A DNA stretch of 8,585 bases from Wenzhouxiangella sp. (lineage in GTDB: Bacteria > Pseudomonadota > Gammaproteobacteria > Xanthomonadales > Wenzhouxiangellaceae): assembly GCA_007127425.1 (NCBI GenBank), contig SKZJ01000133.1:1-8585 (forward strand), in the 5' to 3' direction. A program made the position numbers and the translations under genes. How positions within the stretch are numbered: position 1 is the first letter of the stretch; the number at the start of each line of letters is the position of its first letter. This document shows positions 5,761 through 8,585 of this stretch, piece by piece. Under the pieces are notes generated by a model. The model had not been told where the DNA came from, did not search any database, and saw only the letters and a program-made list of their open reading frames with translations.

Positions 5761-6222
5761 TTATCCTGCCTGACTGGCTTCTGCCGGGGGCTCGCTCTTT
5801 CCAGCGTTCTTGCTTCTCGCGGCGTTTTCTTCGTCCTCTTTCACATGTCCCAGCTGGCGCGGCGCCTCCTGGCCGCGGATCTTGCTCGAGCCGTTGAACT
5901 GCGCCCCCGACTCGATCACCAACTCCCCGACCACGACGTCGCCGTCGACCCGTCCGCCGGCGGCAATCTCCAGGCGCTCGGCATCGATGCTGCCGTGGAA
6001 TTGCCCGCTGACCAGGATTCTGCGGGCCTCGATTTCGCCCTCGACGCTGCCTTGTTCCCCGATGGAAACCTCGGCATCCGAACGCACTGCGCCTTCCAGG
6101 CGGCCGTCGATATGCAGGTTATCGCTCAGGGCAAGGTCGCCGACCAGCTTTGAGCCTGACGCAATGACGGTCGTTCCGGTACGCTGGCCGTTCTGCGCAC
6201 GACCTCGGCTAATGATTCCCAT
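5761..6222 (-). CDS. Bactofilin family cytoskeletal protein
   Basis: A 153-residue protein. The core (about 17-113) is the glycine- and hydrophobic-patterned right-handed beta-helix of bactofilins (DUF583). It begins TTVIASGSKLVGDLALSDNL and HIDGRLEGAV, then repeats such as VSIGEQGSVEGEIEARRILV, SGQFHGSIDAERLEI and GGRVDGDVVVGELVIESGA, ending NGSSKIRG. Flanking tails are short and polar; the C-terminal 35 residues are charged and probably disordered. Bactofilins polymerise without nucleotides and often place cell-wall enzymes, affecting shape, stalk or curvature. ATG 6222 is preceded by AGAGGA at about nine bases, and no alternative start lies between it and the core. The start lies within the upstream M23 peptidase gene, overlapping it by 97 bases in another frame, so the two genes are surely coexpressed. 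Confidence 0.93.
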   Translation of the reverse strand: MGIISRGRAQNGQRTGTTVIASGSKLVGDLALSDNLHIDGRLEGAVRSDAEVSIGEQGSVEGEIEARRILVSGQFHGSIDAERLEIAAGGRVDGDVVVGELVIESGAQFNGSSKIRGQEAPRQLGHVKEDEENAARSKNAGKSEPPAEASQAG

Positions 6223-7079
6223 TGAACGCGATCCTCTTTTGTAAACAGTATGTCGTAGTCTTCCATCGACCATTTCAGGAAGGGCGATGGGTCCAGGCGT
6301 CGCTGCAGGTAGCGCACCTCGTAATGAAGGTGAGGGGCGGTCGATGCCCCCGTATTGCCGGAATATCCCAGTAATTCGCCGCGTTTGACGTAGCGGCCAA
6401 CTTCCACATCGATATCGTCGAGGTGCCCGTAGATGGTCGAGAAGCCGTAGTTGTGGACCAGCTTGACCATTTTTCCCAGGCCGCTGTTGTGGTGCTTGGA
6501 CGCCCATTCGACCAGGCCGTCGGCGGTGGCGTAGATCGGCGTGCCGCGCGGGGCCCGCAGATCCACGCCGCCGTGCTTGGCCATGCGGTCTTGAATTGGA
6601 TGACGACGCATACCGAAACTGCTGGTGACGCGGCCGGATTCGACCGGGAAGCCTGACGGGATGGATTCCAGCATCAGTCGCTTTTCAAACGCGGTCTGGC
6701 TGGCGGTATCGATGCGCTGGACCAGCGGGCGTTCAGGTTCGGGCTGAAGGCCGACGAGGATCTCGATCTGGTCGATTTCTGCACTGATGGCCGACAGCGC
6801 ACGCGCCTTGTCCTCGACTTCGTCCTGCAGCTGGGTTCGCTGGGCCACGAGGGCGGCCTTGTCGCTGGCGATCGTGTCGTGCAGGGCCTGCAGCTCGTCG
6901 ACTTCCTGGTTGAGAGACCCGACCTTTCCGGCCAGCAGGTGAATCATCAGCGATCCCCCCAGGAATACCAGGGCGAGGGCGGCCACCACACCGGCCAGCA
7001 TGCGTCGCATCAGCTGGCTCAGGGTGAAGTGGCGGGCGCCGCGATAGTCGGTGATGGTGATCTGGTAGCGGTGACGCAT
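6126..7079 (-). CDS. Membrane-anchored M23 (LytM-type) peptidoglycan endopeptidase
   Basis: A 317-residue protein. After a basic N-terminus (1-26), one membrane segment at about 27-50 (AGVVAALALVFLGGSLMIHL) anchors it with the rest in the periplasm. A coiled coil follows (about 52-105, KVGSLNQEVDELQALHDTIA onward). The M23 metallopeptidase domain spans about 150-265 and keeps all zinc-site residues: HGGVD (His169, Asp173), YGHL (His219) and APHLHYEV (His250, His252). It should cut peptide cross-links of peptidoglycan. The C-terminus (about 286-317) is coded by bases also used for the bactofilin start. ATG 7079 gives the basic-then-hydrophobic N-terminus. An in-frame start at 7217 adds 46 low-complexity residues and was refused. 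No clear ribosome binding site is seen. M23 plus bactofilin recalls cell-shape modules such as Helicobacter Csd1/CcmA. Confidence 0.93.
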   Translation of the reverse strand: MRHRYQITITDYRGARHFTLSQLMRRMLAGVVAALALVFLGGSLMIHLLAGKVGSLNQEVDELQALHDTIASDKAALVAQRTQLQDEVEDKARALSAISAEIDQIEILVGLQPEPERPLVQRIDTASQTAFEKRLMLESIPSGFPVESGRVTSSFGMRRHPIQDRMAKHGGVDLRAPRGTPIYATADGLVEWASKHHNSGLGKMVKLVHNYGFSTIYGHLDDIDVEVGRYVKRGELLGYSGNTGASTAPHLHYEVRYLQRRLDPSPFLKWSMEDYDILFTKEDRVQWESLAEVVRRTASVPERPSLRQAQSWSATLP

Positions 7080-7106
7080 GGCATTATTCTGTTTTGTCTG
7101 GTTGGT

Positions 7107-7125
7107 GCGGGCACTTAGCGCCCGC
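7107..7125. other. GC-rich hairpin upstream of the M23 gene
   Basis: GCGGGC (7107-7112) pairs with GCCCGC (7120-7125) around a seven-base loop. It starts 28 bases upstream of the M23 ATG, in its presumed leader. There is no T run on either side, so it is not a clear terminator. Function unknown. Confidence 0.4.
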
Positions 7126-7173
7126 GCAGACCGGCTGGTTGGGTTCGGTCCGCGATTATTGTATGGTCCCTCC

Positions 7174-7190
7174 CCGTCCTTCGGGGACGG
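7174..7190. other. hairpin in the M23-htpG divergent gap
   Basis: CCGTCC (7174-7179) pairs with GGACGG (7185-7190) around TTCGG, a stable UUCG-like loop. It lies near the middle of the 280-base divergent gap between the M23 gene and htpG. It could be in the 5' leader of the M23 transcript if that begins further upstream. No T run follows on either strand. Apart from this hairpin, the one at 7107-7125 and the heat-shock promoter, the gap 7080-7359 shows nothing I can name. Confidence 0.4.
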
Positions 7191-7293
7191 CAGACAATTA
7201 TGCGAGCGTGGGCGCACGGATGCAAATCGGCATCAGATCAGTCAGTTGCGGATGGTGGTGCAGGGGTGTCGGCCCTGAAGCCCCGTCTCACGG

Positions 7294-7322
7294 CTTGAAA
7301 ATGCGCCTGGTGAGGCCCAATT
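7294..7322 (+). promoter_or_regulatory. heat-shock (sigma-32) promoter of htpG
   Basis: CTTGAAA (7294-7300) is a perfect sigma-32 -35 box. After a 14-base spacer comes GCCCAATT (7315-7322), close to the CCCCATNT -10 consensus. The spacing is within the usual 13-15. Transcription would start around 7330, about 30 bases upstream of the htpG start. A sigma-70 reading is poor, since the bases 17 after TTGAAA are CAATTT. Heat-shock control of htpG is established in E. coli, which supports the call. Confidence 0.85.
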
Positions 7323-7359
7323 TGTTCCCGTCTCAACAGTCATGGATCCGAGTCGTGTC

Positions 7360-8585
7360 ATGAGCGAAACAGCCACGGTCGAAACCCGTCAGTTCGATAC
7401 CGAGGTGCATCAGCTACTCAAGCTGATGATCAATGCCCTGTATTCCAATCGCGAGATTTTCCTGCGCGAGTTGATCTCCAACGCATCCGACGCCAGCGAC
7501 AAGCTGCGCTTCGAGGCGCTGACCAACGAGGCGCTCAAGGGCCTGGACCAGGACCTTGCCATTGAGGTGAGTTTCGATGCCGAGGCCGGCACCCTGGTCG
7601 TGTCCGACCGGGGTATCGGCATGAACCGCGAGGAGGTCGTGGCCAATCTGGGGACGATCGCCCGCTCAGGTACCCGACAGTTCCTGGAGTCGCTGACCGG
7701 CGACCAGAAGCAGGACGCCAGCCTGATCGGGCAGTTCGGCGTCGGTTTCTACTCATCGTTCATCGTCGCCGACCGCGTGACCGTGGAAACCCGCCGTGCC
7801 GACGATGCTGAAGAGCAGGGGGTGCGCTGGACCTCGGCCGGCGACGGCGAATACCGGGTCGAAACCATCGCCCGCGAACAGCCCGGCACCACGATCACCC
7901 TGGAGCTGCACGATGAGCACAAGGATCTGCTCAATCGCTGGCAGCTCGAGCGCATTATCCGTCATTACTCCAACCACATCGCATTCCCGATCCGGCTGGT
8001 CGAGGTCGGAAAGGACGAGGAAAGCAAGACGGTCAATGACAGCCAGGCGCTGTGGGCGCGCTCGAAGAGCGAGCTTGAGGATTCCGATTACGAGGAGTTC
8101 TACTCGGCGCTGACCGGCGACGCGGAAAAGCCGCTGAGCTGGGCCCATCACCACGTCGAGGGCAACCAGCGCTACAGCCTGCTGCTGTATTTGCCCGGCC
8201 AGGCACCGTTCGACATGATGATCAACCGCGACGAGCGCGAGGGCGTCAAGCTCTACATCCAGCGCGTTTTCATCATGGATGCAGCCGAGCAGGTGGTGCC
8301 GCGCTACCTGCGTTTCATGCGCGGGGTCGTGGACTCGGCCGACCTGCCGCTCAACATCTCGCGCGAGATCCTGCAGGACAGCCCGTTGCTGAAGAAGATC
8401 CGCGCCACGGTGGTCAAGCGCAGTCTCGACCTGATCGAGAAACTGGCCCGGGAAGGCGGTGAGCGCTGGAATCAGTTCTGGAAAGCTTTCGGTCCGGTAC
8501 TCAAGGAAGGCGTGATCGAGGAGTTCGAGCAACGCGAGCGCATCGCTTCCCTGCTGCGGTTTGCCTCCACGCATGAGGAGAGCGA
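7360..8585 (+). CDS. htpG: HtpG, bacterial Hsp90 chaperone (3' end cut by window edge)
   Basis: The first 408 residues of an ATP-dependent chaperone dimer (E. coli HtpG 624), open to the right edge without a frameshift. The GHKL ATPase domain shows the N-box LRELISNASDASDKLR (catalytic Glu37, Asn41), SDRGIGM (82-88), the lid LGTIARSGT (97-105) and IGQFGVGFYSSFIVAD (123-138). The middle domain holds ALWARSKSE, YIQRVFIMD, RGVVDSADLPLNISREILQD (321-340, with Arg335 of the catalytic loop) and LLRFASTH (398-405). The C-terminal dimerisation domain lies outside the window. ATG 7360 was preferred. Another in-frame ATG at 7342 would add six residues, and neither has a strong ribosome binding site. 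A sigma-32 promoter lies directly upstream, so it is probably induced by heat. It is divergent from the M23/bactofilin pair. Confidence 0.97.
   Translation, partial: MSETATVETRQFDTEVHQLLKLMINALYSNREIFLRELISNASDASDKLRFEALTNEALKGLDQDLAIEVSFDAEAGTLVVSDRGIGMNREEVVANLGTIARSGTRQFLESLTGDQKQDASLIGQFGVGFYSSFIVADRVTVETRRADDAEEQGVRWTSAGDGEYRVETIAREQPGTTITLELHDEHKDLLNRWQLERIIRHYSNHIAFPIRLVEVGKDEESKTVNDSQALWARSKSELEDSDYEEFYSALTGDAEKPLSWAHHHVEGNQRYSLLLYLPGQAPFDMMINRDEREGVKLYIQRVFIMDAAEQVVPRYLRFMRGVVDSADLPLNISREILQDSPLLKKIRATVVKRSLDLIEKLAREGGERWNQFWKAFGPVLKEGVIEEFEQRERIASLLRFASTHEES

Noticed and set aside
7139..7167. sigma-70 promoter TTGGGT-17-TATGGT ahead of htpG
   Set aside because: Only three and four of six matches, nearly 200 bases from htpG, while a strong sigma-32 site lies close to the gene.
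7080..7217. 46-residue N-terminal extension of the M23 peptidase
   Set aside because: The extra residues are low-complexity, read through two hairpins and would put a long polar stretch before the basic region and membrane anchor; ATG 7079 gives a normal anchored N-terminus.
7753..8574. 273-residue open frame antisense to htpG
   Set aside because: Fully opposite the well-conserved htpG coding frame with no family signature; a GC-rich shadow.

Overview
The window looks like a core chromosomal region of a GC-rich gammaproteobacterium. Protein similarity to the Escherichia coli versions of Ffh, S16, RimM, TrmD, L19 and HtpG is high. The order corB(yfjD)-ypjD facing away from ffh-rpsP-rimM-trmD-rplS is the E. 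coli order too. The bactofilin plus M23 peptidase pair next to it is not an E. coli arrangement. It suggests a lineage nearer the Xanthomonadales/Chromatiales side (Wenzhouxiangella-like organisms are one guess), but the genus cannot be fixed from the sequence alone.

Layout. At 1-2059, minus strand, a CNNM/CBS transporter of the CorB type (cut by the left edge) follows the CcsA-like membrane protein ypjD. A 90-base divergent intergenic region follows. At 2150-5676, plus strand, lie ffh, rpsP, rimM, trmD and rplS: signal-recognition GTPase, ribosomal proteins S16 and L19, a 30S maturation factor and the tRNA m1G37 methyltransferase. rpsP/rimM and rimM/trmD overlap, as in a translationally coupled operon. 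Between trmD and rplS sits a repeat element: four AAAGGTG tandem units, then a non-repeated core, then TTTTACC-rich inverted copies. Its left arm encodes the last residues and the stop codon of trmD, and its right arm appears to supply the -35 box of an rplS promoter. A strong bidirectional terminator separates rplS from the convergent minus-strand pair.

At 5761-7079, minus strand, a membrane-anchored M23 (LytM-type) peptidoglycan endopeptidase is followed by a bactofilin. The two reading frames overlap by 97 bases. This is a recognised cell-shape pairing (cytoskeletal polymer plus cell-wall hydrolase). From 7360 to the right edge, plus strand, is the first two-thirds of htpG (bacterial Hsp90), preceded by a near-consensus heat-shock (sigma-32) promoter.

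Most genes are ordinary housekeeping genes. The observations most worth a second look are the trmD-rplS repeat element, the long bactofilin/M23 overlap, and the hairpin in the rpsP leader. No convincing wholly new system is visible. There are no tRNA or rRNA genes, CRISPR arrays or transposase genes, and no gene-free stretch exceeds 300 bases.
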